64,000 nt of DNA from Xanthocytophaga flava. Lineage in GTDB: Bacteria > Bacteroidota > Bacteroidia > Cytophagales > 172606-1. The stretch spans positions 434,001 through 498,000 of the forward strand of contig JASJOS010000005.1 of NCBI GenBank assembly GCA_030068525.1, written 5' to 3'. Below the pieces are notes generated by a model. It saw nothing but the letters and a program-made list of their open reading frames with translations. It had not been told where the DNA came from and searched no databases. The position numbers were made by a program, and so were the translations under genes. Below are positions 45,228 through 55,200 of the stretch, one piece after another (the stretch's first letter is position 1; every line of letters begins with the position of its first letter).

Positions 45228-46736
45228 TTATTCGCGTGTAGGAACTCCTTCTGAATGTTCTCTTTTAGATGATTTAGATTTTGACTGTGTATTCTTTGCA
45301 AATATTGGAATATGAATACCAGTGTACACATCTAGTCCGGAAGTTTTACCCATACCCAGCAAACCTGCAATGTTATCTGAGCCAAAGTGTAATATTCCGG
45401 CTTTAATATGAGTACCGATGGTCAGGTTCTTGTAGTTACCTGTTAAGCCTACAGGAACAGCTACTTCAAACCAACGCATTTCCAGACGAGGAGTTACAGC
45501 CAATAAAGATGGTTGACGCATACCTAAGGCGTATTTTCCTTTCAGGCTTTGTACCCATACTGCATTCACATATAATTTGCCTTTGATATGATAATCGAAA
45601 CTCAACTGAATAGCAGTAGGCAGGCTGCTGCTAAAGCTTGTCTTCTTTTCTGAATCTGTAACTCCCAATGCGTTATTCAGCGTACCTGCAATATCATCTG
45701 TAGAACCATCCAGGCTATCTAGTGAAATTTTTGTATTGGTTCGTGTGATATCATAGCTCTGAACATAATTTCCGCTATAACGCATACTTCCTACATCCAT
45801 CAGAGAGAAACCTACACGATACTTGTAGTTGTTGGTCATTTTGCCATTACCCAGATCCAATTTAGCTCCTTTTTTGTGTACCATTCTGAGCGAATCCAAC
45901 TTATGTTTACCCTCACTAACTCCAGTAGATGCTTCTAACTTTTCAAAAGTAGCACCCAGATTCACGCCCCATCCTTTACCAGGAAGGCCTTTTCCAAAGA
46001 AGGTACCAAATCCACCATTATCCAGCGTATTGTCATAGGCTTCTGATTGCACATAGGCATATTGTAACTGAATTTTCTGGATATCCAGAATCGTTTCCGT
46101 TTCGCCCTGCTCATTGGTTTGATCATAGCTTGAGAAACTCATTTCTTTAGAGGTAATATGAGCACTTGTAATGCCAGCTACCCGATTGATGGTAATCCCA
46201 CCCTTAAGGCTGTATTCCGGTGTAGTTTTAATTACCCGTGCGTAGGTCAACCCTGTCTCTTTGTAGGCATTCATATTCAGGTTAAAATGTATACCCTGAA
46301 ATGTTGAATAATCGTTATTATCACTATCCCAGATTATCTTTGCCAAACCTTCGGATACATTATTGGCAGTTATACCATATCTGACGCGGTTGGTGAGTGC
46401 AAGACTGTGTACAGGACTCATTTTTACCATAAATGAAAATGCCTGTGCCTGACCTTGTACATTCAGGTATTTATCTTTCCCATTGTTTTTTACTGTAAAG
46501 GACTCTTTTTCTATACCAGAAAAACCTATAGGACCTTTTACATAGTTGTTGGAGGCACCAACTTGTGCAGAAAATAAATCTAAATAGAAGCTCATTCTGG
46601 AATCGGCAATAGAGGCCGGATTCAGGAATATTCCATGTGTTCCACTGTAATTACTGCCACTTAGCCCAAGGGTTTGCTGTGCATTTACTTCATACAAACC
46701 TGCAAAAGCCAATAAAAATGGTAGAATTTTTTTCAT
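45228..46736 (-). CDS. DUF5723 outer-membrane protein
   Basis: 502 residues from the ATG at 46736, with a signal peptide ending at VNAQ. The mature start QQTLGLSGSNYSGTHGIFLNPASIADSRMSFYLDLFSAQVG is the typical DUF5723 opening, and the alternating polar/hydrophobic strands over the whole length suggest a beta-barrel of the PorV/FadL style. The last 25 residues are basic and disordered. Function is unknown; location in the outer membrane is inferred. It is divergent from the DUF2027-Smr gene. Confidence 0.82.
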   Translation of the reverse strand: MKKILPFLLAFAGLYEVNAQQTLGLSGSNYSGTHGIFLNPASIADSRMSFYLDLFSAQVGASNNYVKGPIGFSGIEKESFTVKNNGKDKYLNVQGQAQAFSFMVKMSPVHSLALTNRVRYGITANNVSEGLAKIIWDSDNNDYSTFQGIHFNLNMNAYKETGLTYARVIKTTPEYSLKGGITINRVAGITSAHITSKEMSFSSYDQTNEQGETETILDIQKIQLQYAYVQSEAYDNTLDNGGFGTFFGKGLPGKGWGVNLGATFEKLEASTGVSEGKHKLDSLRMVHKKGAKLDLGNGKMTNNYKYRVGFSLMDVGSMRYSGNYVQSYDITRTNTKISLDSLDGSTDDIAGTLNNALGVTDSEKKTSFSSSLPTAIQLSFDYHIKGKLYVNAVWVQSLKGKYALGMRQPSLLAVTPRLEMRWFEVAVPVGLTGNYKNLTIGTHIKAGILHFGSDNIAGLLGMGKTSGLDVYTGIHIPIFAKNTQSKSKSSKREHSEGVPTRE

Positions 46737-47181
46737 AATTAATATTTTAAAGACCCTTTTGAATGAAAACCAATCAAATTTACATATTGATCTCATAATA
46801 AGAATGTTACCTTGACTTGAGCATCCAAAAGTCGTGTAAGGTTATGTATGGGCATTTACAGCATTTTACTATTTTTGCAATCCGGAAATATTTCCAAAAC
46901 AAAAATCTAAGTAAAGCAAGTATTCACTACAGGAGATAACTATCTGTCCATAAGTACAATAACTTAAGAAACAGTATGAATCAAGGTAGAATCTCACATT
47001 GCAGGGTTATTGATCTTTTTGTATTCTTTCCGGGTTATATAATCAGGCAGTTCGATTATTTCAGGTTTCATCCACTTTTACCATAGGAGAAGCTTAACTT
47101 AGTATTGAATAAAATGCCTGAGGAGTAAGCATAAAAATTCTTTTGTATCAGTATGTTACATAAAAGTTAATTAGTCATTCT
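46737..47181. other. Divergent intergenic region, promoter area
   Basis: 445 bases between two divergently transcribed genes. Possible -7 boxes are TATTTTTG at 46870-46877 (plus) and CAAATTTA at 46775-46782, which reads TAAATTTG on the minus strand; neither has a good -33 partner at the right distance. No gene or RNA was recognised. Confidence 0.4.
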
Positions 47182-48153
47182 ATGAATATTGGGGATAAAG
47201 TACGTATGGTTCACGGGCGTGAAGAAGGCATCATTGTCGGCTTTACCAAAAACCATATGATAGAAGTAGAAATCGAAGACGGTTTCCGGATTCCGATGTT
47301 ACGATCAGAGATTGTTATTATCTCACAGGAAGAGGCAGCCCGGTTTCAGAAAAATCCAGTTACTGAACCAACCAAAAATACATCCAGAGATGTTCTGGCT
47401 GACAGAGGAATATTTCTGGCATTTATTCCGCTTAATGACACAGGTCTGGCACTCTATCTGATAAACAATACAGATTTTGATATGCCTTATACACTGGGAC
47501 AGGAGCAGAATGGAAAATATAAAGGGATCAAAGGTGGTTCACTGGCTCGGAAGTCGTCTGTAAAAATTGATGAATACAGCTCACAAAACTTTGAGAGTTG
47601 GGGAGTATTTGTGTGGCAGTCACTACTGTTCCGGGAAGGAATGACATCCTTGCGGGAACCTATGTTGCAACGTATCCGGTTTCGGGCTAACACATTCTTT
47701 AAGACGAAAGCCAAAGCACCTCTGCTGGGAAAAGATGCACATCTCTTCCAGTTAGATACACCAGCAGCATCACAACCTGTCACTATTCAACCAGACAAGA
47801 TTGTTGAAAGTTGGGAAAACAACACCCAACTCATCACAAACAATCAATCAAAAGCCAAAACTGTCAACAAACCTGCCAGTGAGATTGATCTGCATATTGA
47901 AAAGCTAACGACCAACCTTATTGGATTGGCTACAGCGGAGATGTTACAGATCCAACTACAGGCCTTCGAGAAAGCATTGGATGCAGCTATTGCACACGGA
48001 ATGCATGATATTACCTTTATTCATGGAGTAGGTAATGGCACGCTGCGAAATGAGATTCACCGTAAACTCGGCAAGAATGTGCATGTCCAATACTATGAAG
48101 ATGCACAAAAAGAAAAATTTGGCTATGGTGCGACCAAAGTAAAGCTGAAATAA
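47182..48153 (+). CDS. DUF2027 plus Smr domain protein
   Basis: 323 residues. The N-terminus (MNIGDKVRMVHGREEGIIVGF) is a small beta domain of the KOW/SH3 kind followed by DUF2027 (to about residue 200). The C-terminal 90 residues form an Smr domain: SEIDLHIEKL, then HDITFIHGVGNGTLRNEIHRKL, with the conserved HGxGxGxLR loop. Smr domains nick or bind nucleic acids, and recent family work links several to mRNA cleavage on stalled ribosomes; for this Bacteroidota subfamily the role is not known. An acidic hypothetical protein gene follows after 48 bases. Confidence 0.9.
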   Translation: MNIGDKVRMVHGREEGIIVGFTKNHMIEVEIEDGFRIPMLRSEIVIISQEEAARFQKNPVTEPTKNTSRDVLADRGIFLAFIPLNDTGLALYLINNTDFDMPYTLGQEQNGKYKGIKGGSLARKSSVKIDEYSSQNFESWGVFVWQSLLFREGMTSLREPMLQRIRFRANTFFKTKAKAPLLGKDAHLFQLDTPAASQPVTIQPDKIVESWENNTQLITNNQSKAKTVNKPASEIDLHIEKLTTNLIGLATAEMLQIQLQAFEKALDAAIAHGMHDITFIHGVGNGTLRNEIHRKLGKNVHVQYYEDAQKEKFGYGATKVKLK

Positions 48154-48201
48154 CACATATACCTATTTCCATTCTATTTTAAAAAAGTATAACCTAACAA
48201 C

Positions 48202-48753
48202 ATGTCTACTGACAATATTGGATTACAAGCTGAGGAGGTTGCCCGTATCAAGCGACTATGCAAAGAATCAGGACAGCTCTATATTTTGAATGAAAATGAA
48301 CCACAGGGAGAAGAGTTTGCTCACTTTATCTTTGCAGGTACTCATAAAGGCAAGGAAGTGGTTTTTGACTCTGTGTTATATACACTGCGTTTGCATCATA
48401 TGAGTGTATTGTATGAAAGTGCAGAAGACAAAGCATGCGAAAAATATCCAGAATATAACCGGATCGACTTAGAAGAAGAGGATGATCTGAACAAACATCT
48501 TTCAGAAGCCAAACTTGAGGAAATTGAACTCTTCAAGGCAGAGATCATGGATGAGTTAGAAGAAACGGAAGAAATAAAGGTACAGGAATATGTCAATCTT
48601 GATCCTGACTTTGACTATGGCATAGCATTGGAAGCCTGTCTGAATGTAGAAGAAATCACGCCTCAGACTATTGCTCGTTTTGTGAAAGCGTTTACTAACA
48701 ATACATTGGAGCTGGATAAGACATTATACAGTTTTAAACACGAAGAAGAATAA
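48202..48753 (+). CDS. Acidic hypothetical protein, probably cotranscribed with the Smr gene
   Basis: 183 residues, strongly acidic in the middle (NRIDLEEEDDLNKHLSEAKLEEIELFKAEIMDELEETEE), with a beta-rich N-terminus (EEFAHFIFAGTHKGKEVVFDSVLYTLRLHHMSVLYESAE). No signal peptide. I do not recognise the family. It begins 48 bases after the DUF2027-Smr gene, so shared transcription is likely, and ends at a strong terminator. Confidence 0.7.
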   Translation: MSTDNIGLQAEEVARIKRLCKESGQLYILNENEPQGEEFAHFIFAGTHKGKEVVFDSVLYTLRLHHMSVLYESAEDKACEKYPEYNRIDLEEEDDLNKHLSEAKLEEIELFKAEIMDELEETEEIKVQEYVNLDPDFDYGIALEACLNVEEITPQTIARFVKAFTNNTLELDKTLYSFKHEEE

Positions 48754-48771
48754 GCGTCTTTTCCTAAAATT

Positions 48772-48810
48772 AAAAGCCTCAGTGAGCCTATCATTGAGGC
48801 TTTTAATTTT
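48772..48810 (+). terminator. Terminator of the Smr operon, left copy of a duplicated hairpin
   Basis: A 10-bp stem AAAAGCCTCA/TGAGGCTTTT (48772-48781 with 48795-48804) is followed by AATTTTT. An almost identical 39-base unit lies at 49331-49369 on the other side of mobile element C. Confidence 0.9.
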
Positions 48811-48811
48811 T

Positions 48812-49328
48812 ACATGAGTCATCGCGAATGTTGGATCTGAGTAAAACCCCAGGCCTATGCTTTTGAAAAGTGTGGGCTTGGGTTATTTTTGAGAATTAAT
48901 CTCTCGTCATTTGTCTATTGTCCCTTACATTATTCTACTTGCAGTCCCTTCATTTTTTTGCTTGTCTCTTCCTATTGTTGGTTTATATTCCTTTTCTTCT
49001 CTCTACTTGCGGCCCCTTCATTTTTTGCTTGCCCAAAAAACAGGGCACCAAATGAGAATTTGGTGAGCCAGATCTGTGTGTGAGCAAAAAAGGGCAATAA
49101 ATTCCAAAGCTTTGCCCCACAGGGCCAACGCTAGGCACGCGGAATTTTTATCCTCACGCACTTGCACTGCCTTTCACGATTGAAGTCATCACTACTCTAT
49201 TTGTGACATGTATTATCCTTTCTCAATGACATCCTTTACATCAGTCATTCAGCTATCGTTTCCGTCGTTGGTGTTATCACCAACGAGCTGTTTCCCACCG
49301 TTCAGGTTGGTGATAACACCAACATGGG
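48812..49328 (+). mobile_element. Non-autonomous repeat element, copy C, with partial internal duplication
   Basis: It starts at ACATGAGTCATCG (48812-48824), followed by the left-module hairpin (CCAGGCCTAT ... GTGGGCTTGGG). An internal block ACTTGCRGYCCCTTCATTTTTT occurs twice (about 48938 and 49007). The stem CACCAAAT/ATTTGGTG (49046-49065) and the CACGATTGAAGTCAT block are shared with B and A. The right inverted repeat has decayed; CAATGACATCC near 49225 may be its remnant. The tail contains the second copy of the double-palindrome repeat. Confidence 0.7.
49264..49328. repeat. Double-palindrome repeat, copy 2
   Basis: 65 bases with two perfect hairpins, CGTTGGTG-TTAT-CACCAACG and GTTGGTG-ATAA-CACCAAC, separated by AGCTGTTTCCCACCGTTCAG. 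It matches copy 1 at 39903-39968 over its full length with few differences. The two hairpins are reverse complements of each other. Confidence 0.82.
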
Positions 49329-49330
49329 AA

Positions 49331-49369
49331 AAAAGCCTCAATCAACCTCTTATTGAGGCTTTTAATTTT
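49331..49369 (-). terminator. Right copy of the duplicated terminator hairpin
   Basis: The stem AAAAGCCTCA/TGAGGCTTTT (49331-49340 with 49354-49363) repeats that at 48772, including the trailing AATTTT. It lies 17 bases past the minus-strand stop of the glycosyltransferase gene and probably terminates it. Confidence 0.85.
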
Positions 49370-49386
49370 AAACATTCGTTCAGCTA

Positions 49387-50289
49387 TTACTTCCATAACT
49401 GTAATTTGAAGTAATTAATAAGCTGCCGTACCAGGCTTGGTTGAAAAAAGTGTTGCAGACCTTTAATAATCTCATCATTTGGCACCAGGTCCCGATCCAG
49501 CACCATAGATTTATTGCTTAGTATAGTTTCAAACCGTTTGGTTTTAGGAGAATGTGTTCCAGATTCGTCATTGCCAATATTTTGTAGTTTGGATATCCGG
49601 GGAAACAGACAATACGCCTGATGTTTGTAGTGAGTGTAGCTCCATCGTACCGCCCAGGAGTTCACCAAGCCTTTTTGTTGCTTAATTAGCATATACACAA
49701 GATCCCTTCCACCTTGTGCGAATCCATCTTGTATAGTTTTGTCTTTTAGAAACACACGGTAATCCGTAACCTGCCAGTCAGCCTTTTGCCAGCGGTCAGC
49801 CCAGGTGGCCCATCCCCAGGAGGATGCTCTGGGCAGTAAATAGACATCTTTTGTATAGCTATCCGGAATAGTGATAGGATAGCTGTAACCCGAAATAGAG
49901 AAGACAGAAGGATTATCCTTATAGACTTCCAGCGACTCATTCAGAAACACCAGAAAGTCTTCCGCAAACACCATATCATCTTCCAGTATGATAGCTTTGC
50001 CATACCGACTCATCACCTGAGAAACCCCATCAATCACAGACCGGGCCAATCCCATATTTGTGGGTCTTTCTATTACCATCTTGTTTTTAAACCCTGTCAC
50101 AGTTTGTATATACTGCCGCACTTGCCGGACCTGCTCTTCATCCGCTGTACTTCTGGCTGCATCTGAGAAAATAAAGATCTCACTAGCAGAAGCTAACTGA
50201 CAGTTTACCAGTGAAGTAATAGTGCGTTGTGTATGGATAGGACGATTGTATACAAATAAAACAACAGGAGCCAGTGTATGTATAGCCAT
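49387..50289 (-). CDS. Glycosyltransferase, GT-A fold (family 2-like)
   Basis: 300 residues. The opening APVVLFVYNRPIHTQRTITSL and the nucleotide-sugar metal site IILEDDMVFAEDFLVFLNESLE (DD at about 102-103) fit a GT-A glycosyltransferase. GYSYPITI and SSWGWATWADRW are also found in the GT2-like group once called HlpA-related. It has no membrane segment. It presumably adds a sugar to a surface glycan, but there is no polysaccharide cluster around it. It is followed downstream by repeat copy C and upstream by the hairpin array behind susD. Confidence 0.85.
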   Translation of the reverse strand: MAIHTLAPVVLFVYNRPIHTQRTITSLVNCQLASASEIFIFSDAARSTADEEQVRQVRQYIQTVTGFKNKMVIERPTNMGLARSVIDGVSQVMSRYGKAIILEDDMVFAEDFLVFLNESLEVYKDNPSVFSISGYSYPITIPDSYTKDVYLLPRASSWGWATWADRWQKADWQVTDYRVFLKDKTIQDGFAQGGRDLVYMLIKQQKGLVNSWAVRWSYTHYKHQAYCLFPRISKLQNIGNDESGTHSPKTKRFETILSNKSMVLDRDLVPNDEIIKGLQHFFQPSLVRQLINYFKLQLWK

Positions 50290-50400
50290 GAGTACAAATC
50301 AACGAATATTGTCCAAAGGTAATAGAGAATCAGATAAAAGTATCTATCCTCTGAAAGCAGCTAGTATTCGATTGCTATAAAAATGAGTATAAACAGAAAA

Positions 50401-50597
50401 TGACCGGAACTCAGTTACCACTTGTTGGTGATCTGAATTCTGGTCATTTTTCTTTTCAGAGAATTTAGATTCTCTTTGATTCTGTATCAGAATATAATCA
50501 GGATTTTGATATCGTTATCAAAATATCAGAATCCTGATCAGCCTACAGAGTTATCAGAGTTCTGATTATTTTCTTTTTTAACCAGAATTCTGATAAC
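50401..50597. repeat. Array of related hairpins downstream of susD
   Basis: Five stem-loops in 200 bases: 50401-50414/50433-50446; 50458-50464/50469-50475; 50479-50484/50488-50493; 50497-50505/50530-50538 with a nested 50506-50511/50516-50521; and 50550-50567/50580-50597. Most contain variants of ATCAGAATTCTGAT. It occupies the gap between susD and the glycosyltransferase gene and probably includes the susD terminator. Confidence 0.7.
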
Positions 50598-50621
50598 CCA
50601 GATGTATAACTTATGTACCAA

Positions 50622-52181
50622 TTATTGTCCTATGGATTCGTTATACAAGAGTTCACGTGTTGGGATAGCCCATACAAAATCTTCACTGGTATAGGGATCT
50701 GTGCCAGCACCCCGTTCTCCTTTTGGAATATCCATCTTTAACGCCCTCAGATAGTCGATCCGGTCATTTTCACCAAACATTTCAATGAGTCGTTCATCAT
50801 GAATCATACTTTCGGTAATGTCAGCACCTGTCACCTCTACATAGGGTCCGCCTACAGTTGTATTCCAGGCTCTTTTGCGCACTACATTCAGATCTTCGGC
50901 AGCACCCGACTTGTCTCCAGCTTTAAATCGGCAGATGGAACGTGTCAAATAAATCTCTGCCAGACGGATAAGCGGCACATTGGTATTAAACTCTTTACCT
51001 CCACGATAGTATTTGTAGGGCCAAATAGTGGTGATATCTTTTACTTCATTTCTTTCATCTGTAGCCTGTCCTTCTTTCGCCTTATTTACCGGATATCGTA
51101 CAGCAAATAGTTGTGTAAACCGTTTGTCTCTTTTAGCAGCTACTTTCAGGGTCGTATCTGTTACCGGATCAGTCATCCAGCCTAAGCGTTTGATAGTACT
51201 ATTGCCCATACGCGTTTCTACCCATCCGCATTGTCCCCAAGGACCTGCAGAATGATTCAGAACAGTTAAATGCATAGGAGCCTGACCCGTTTCATCATAA
51301 TAAGGCAGATAGAAAACAACCTCTTTGGCTCTTTCTATAGCACTCTTTGAAAATGCAGCAATAGGGTCTTCACTTAGATCATATGCCCCACCGTTTTGAT
51401 CAATAATGTAATCACATTCTAATTTCGCTTTGTCATATTCTCCCCGTTGAAAATAGGCTCTTGCCAGCATTGCTGTAGCTGCGAATTTTGTAGCCCGAAC
51501 CTGATAAGAGGGATGCATGTTGTCTTCGTATTTTTCAGGTAACAGTTCTTTTGCCTTCTGAAAATCAGCAACAATTAAATCATATACTTCCTGAGTTGTT
51601 CCAATCTTGGGATTTTTTGCTTCTGCTACAGACTTCGGATACTTGGTAGGCATAGGGATATCTTCTGTATTATTAGCGCCACCTGGCACATAGGCATGAC
51701 CAAAGGTCGTTTCCAACAAGTAATAGGAATATGCCCGGATAAAATACAACTCCCCGACAATACGATCCACATTATCCTGAATGTTCTCTTCACTCTCAGT
51801 AGGAAAAGGATTGCCATTGTTTGCCTCTACAAACTCTAAAGCATTATTTGCCCCTGCAATAGCTCTATAAATCAGCAAAAAGCCTTTGTCTGTGTATTTG
51901 TTAAACTCTTTTGTCTTACGCCAGTAACCCCACTCCGCATTGTTTACCCAATCTACATCATCACCCATACTGGTTTTTACAATGGTGACATCTACCCAAG
52001 CCATATTCCAGCTATCACCACTGAACAAGGATGCATATAATCCGATAGGTGCTCTTTCAAATTCTTCCACTGTACTCCAAGGAGTTTGTGGAGGCCTTTT
52101 TAATTCAAAATACTCTTCTGAACAACCGCCTGATGCGAGCAAAAGCCCCAGCGTCAGACTATAAAGAAGGATCTTTTTCAT
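50622..52181 (-). CDS. SusD/RagB-family nutrient-binding outer-membrane lipoprotein
   Basis: 519 residues with lipobox ASGGC (Cys20). SusD-family segments include the N-terminal FELKRPPQTPWSTVEEFERAPIGLYASLF, the TPR-like helices (FIRAYSYYLLETTFGHAYVPGG; ATKFAATAMLARAYFQRGEYDKAKLECDYII) and the C-terminal RLIEMFGENDRIDYLRALKM. It sits as a lid over the SusC channel and captures the substrate at the cell surface. It is 63 bases downstream of susC in the sigma-fecR-susC-susD order. No glycoside hydrolase or peptidase is attached, so the substrate is unknown. Confidence 0.93.
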   Translation of the reverse strand: MKKILLYSLTLGLLLASGGCSEEYFELKRPPQTPWSTVEEFERAPIGLYASLFSGDSWNMAWVDVTIVKTSMGDDVDWVNNAEWGYWRKTKEFNKYTDKGFLLIYRAIAGANNALEFVEANNGNPFPTESEENIQDNVDRIVGELYFIRAYSYYLLETTFGHAYVPGGANNTEDIPMPTKYPKSVAEAKNPKIGTTQEVYDLIVADFQKAKELLPEKYEDNMHPSYQVRATKFAATAMLARAYFQRGEYDKAKLECDYIIDQNGGAYDLSEDPIAAFSKSAIERAKEVVFYLPYYDETGQAPMHLTVLNHSAGPWGQCGWVETRMGNSTIKRLGWMTDPVTDTTLKVAAKRDKRFTQLFAVRYPVNKAKEGQATDERNEVKDITTIWPYKYYRGGKEFNTNVPLIRLAEIYLTRSICRFKAGDKSGAAEDLNVVRKRAWNTTVGGPYVEVTGADITESMIHDERLIEMFGENDRIDYLRALKMDIPKGERGAGTDPYTSEDFVWAIPTRELLYNESIGQ

Positions 52182-52244
52182 ATAGATAATAGTTGTCTTT
52201 GTTCAAATATTAGTTTAATAAATTTTCAATCAACAGGCTTATTG

Positions 52245-55200
52245 CTAAAAGCGAGCAGACAAGCCCAGTATAAATGTTTTTAGCTGAGGTATGGTAGCTG
52301 TATAGACATAGCCAGCGCCTTCCGGATCAAAACCAGGATATTTGGTAGAAGTCCAAAGGTTACTGCCTGATACATATACTCTCAATCCCTGCATATGTAT
52401 TGTTTTCACTACAGAAGCTGGCAGTGTATAGCCAAGCTGTACATTCCGCAGCCGGATATAATCTCCTTTGTACATTTCACGGTTGTGGTTCTGCCACTCA
52501 TCACCAAAGTCTGAAACAGCTTCTCCATTAATGATATAGGTGTTTCCATAGCGGAGTTGTGGATATTTTGCCTGATCTCCGGGCTGGCGCCATGAGTTGT
52601 TTATAATATCGGTAAGGAATGTCTTGGTTTCTCCAGGAACAGTAGCCATTTGCCGATCATAGTCCAGAATATAATTTCCACCAGAGAAGGAGAACATAAA
52701 GCTCAGGTCAAATCCTTTGTACTGGAAGGTATTGGTAATTCCACCATAGTAAGTAGGATCAGCAGACTTACCATTCTGATAGAATTTATTATTGGCAATA
52801 TTGGTCTTTGTCCCATAAGTAAGACTATCTTGTCCGACCTCGTTTTTCAATCGCTTTGTTTCTCCTGTTGATTCATACAAGCTTTTGTCAACTACATAAA
52901 TCATAGGTACACCTGTGGCAGGATCTACGCCTGCATAATCTGCCACATACCATTCCTGACGTTTATGTCCTTTACGTGATACAGTAGCACCGTTGATAAT
53001 TCCTTTGCCTGTTTTATCAGCTTCTGGTGTCAGCTTCTTGATGGTATTTTTATTAAAGGAGATATTGAAGTCTGTAGTCCAGCGAAAACCTCCTTTATCT
53101 ATATTGGTAGAATGAACTTCGAATTCCCAGCCGGCATTTAACATATCACCAATATTACTCCATACTGTATTGGAACTTTCATCATACACATTACCAGGAA
53201 ATGACCCGGGAGGTGTAACTCCGGAAGAAGCAGGTACAGGAGAGGGTAATAACATACCTTTTATGTACCGATGATAGTAAGCTACTGAACCATTGATTCG
53301 ATTATTGAGTAAACCATAATCAATACCGATGTCACCACTTTGTGTAGTTTCCCACGTAAGATTGCCCACAGGAATGTTAATAGGCATAGTACCATTTACA
53401 CCCAATATATCATTGCTACCATATTTAAATGTACTATTATAATTGATTACATCTAGTCCTCCCACTACATTCTGATTACCTGTTTCTCCATAGCTTCCCC
53501 GAAGTTTCAGGAAGGTATTGCCACCAAGAAAAGACATGAAATTTTCTTCAGAAAGTATCCAACCTGCTGATAATGCCAAAAATGTTCCCCAGCGATACTT
53601 AGGTGTAAATGCAGAAGTGCCGTCCCGCCGGGCACTTAGCCCTACCAGATAACGATCTTTGTACTTGTAGTTAGCTCGTCCAAAATAAGCCAAGAGATAA
53701 CGCTCCCCATTCATACCGCCCCACATAGAAAGCATTGATGTAGGGCTACCTATCTCCTGATACTTTCCTATCAATCCCTGTCCGGAGAGAGAACGGCTGT
53801 ACTGGCTGCTTCGTTGGGCTTCTGTTCCTGCAACAATATTCAATGAGTGCAGGCCAAACACTTTATCATAAGTACCATATACATTGTAATTTACACTTCT
53901 ATATGTAATAGCTTCCTCGTATCCATAGGAAGAAGGTTTCTGTGATCCATCTAGGCGAATATCACGGCTTTGCCAGAAAATATTGTTACTCTGAATCAGA
54001 TCTACAGAAACTTCTGACCGAACTGATAACCCTTTTATAAAAGGTAGCTGGTAATTCAAAAAGAAGCCTCCCAATGCACGATATTGTTCCAGATTATCTT
54101 TCAGATTAGCAAGATCTGCAAACGCGGCCGGATTCGAGCCAGAGTAAGCATTAAAGTATCGGTTAGGATTATCTAGTTCCCGAACAGGAAACCATGGTAA
54201 GGCAGTAGTAGTAATACTATTCAATCCTCCATTTGGGCTGGATCCTCCACGATAGCTGGTGTTTTGCATTCTGTTATTATTAGTATAAGCAAAACTTAGC
54301 TTAGCTCCAATAGTGAAGTTATCAATAGGGCTGAAATCTATATTAGTTCGTAATGATATACGTTTGAGGCTGTTATTATTCTGAACTCCTTTGTCTTCCC
54401 GATAATTACCCGAAAGATAAAACGAACCTTTATCAAACCCTCTTGAACTGGAAAGATTATAATCAGAGAATCGCCCGGTCTGGAAAAGCTCATCATACCA
54501 ATTGGTATTGATTGCCATTGCCTGTTCACGGGTTAGTTGGGTAAAAGCATAAGGAGAATTGCGATAATAGTCATTCATGGTAAACGTTTTGCCAGAGTTC
54601 TTATACATCTCATCCATGATCTGAAACCATTGACTTGTATTAGCATATCCAATATCCTGAGGAGTACGTGTTAATGTAGAGAAACCTGTTGAATAATTAA
54701 AAGTAGTATTTCCTTGTCCTTTCTTTCCTGTCTTTGTAGTTACTATAATAACACCATTGGAAGCTCTCGATCCATAAATAGCTGTAGCAGCAGCATCCTT
54801 TAAGATTTGTATATTCTCAATATCATTGGGATTTATTAATGACATAGGACTTTGCCCAGTAGTACCATCACTACGTCCCAATCCACCTGGACTGCTGTAA
54901 ACAGGCATTCCATCAATAATCCATAGAGGGTCTGTACTAGAATTAATAGAACCAACCCCTCGAATCTTGATGACAGTAGGTGAGCCTGGTACACCACTGT
55001 TAGTTTGGACTGAGACACCCGCAGCCATACCTTGCAGCCCTGAGTCAAAGGAAGCGGTCGACTTTAATTTGATATCGTCACCATTTACAGTAGCTATTGA
55101 GCCAATTACATCCCGTTTCTTCTGAGTACCATATCCTACCACCACCACTTCACCCAACGACTTCACATCTTCTGCCAGTGCAATAGTCCAGTTGCTGTTT

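Noticed and set aside
48889..49083. 64-codon frame inside repeat copy C
   Set aside because: It is repeat sequence, and the peptide is a string of hydrophobic and polar residues without counterpart in copy A or B.
34999..49328. CRISPR array or tandem repeats to explain the repeats at 35, 39 and 49 kb
   Set aside because: The copies are kilobases apart, several hundred bases long, with inverted ends, not short repeats with regular spacers. No CRISPR array was seen anywhere.
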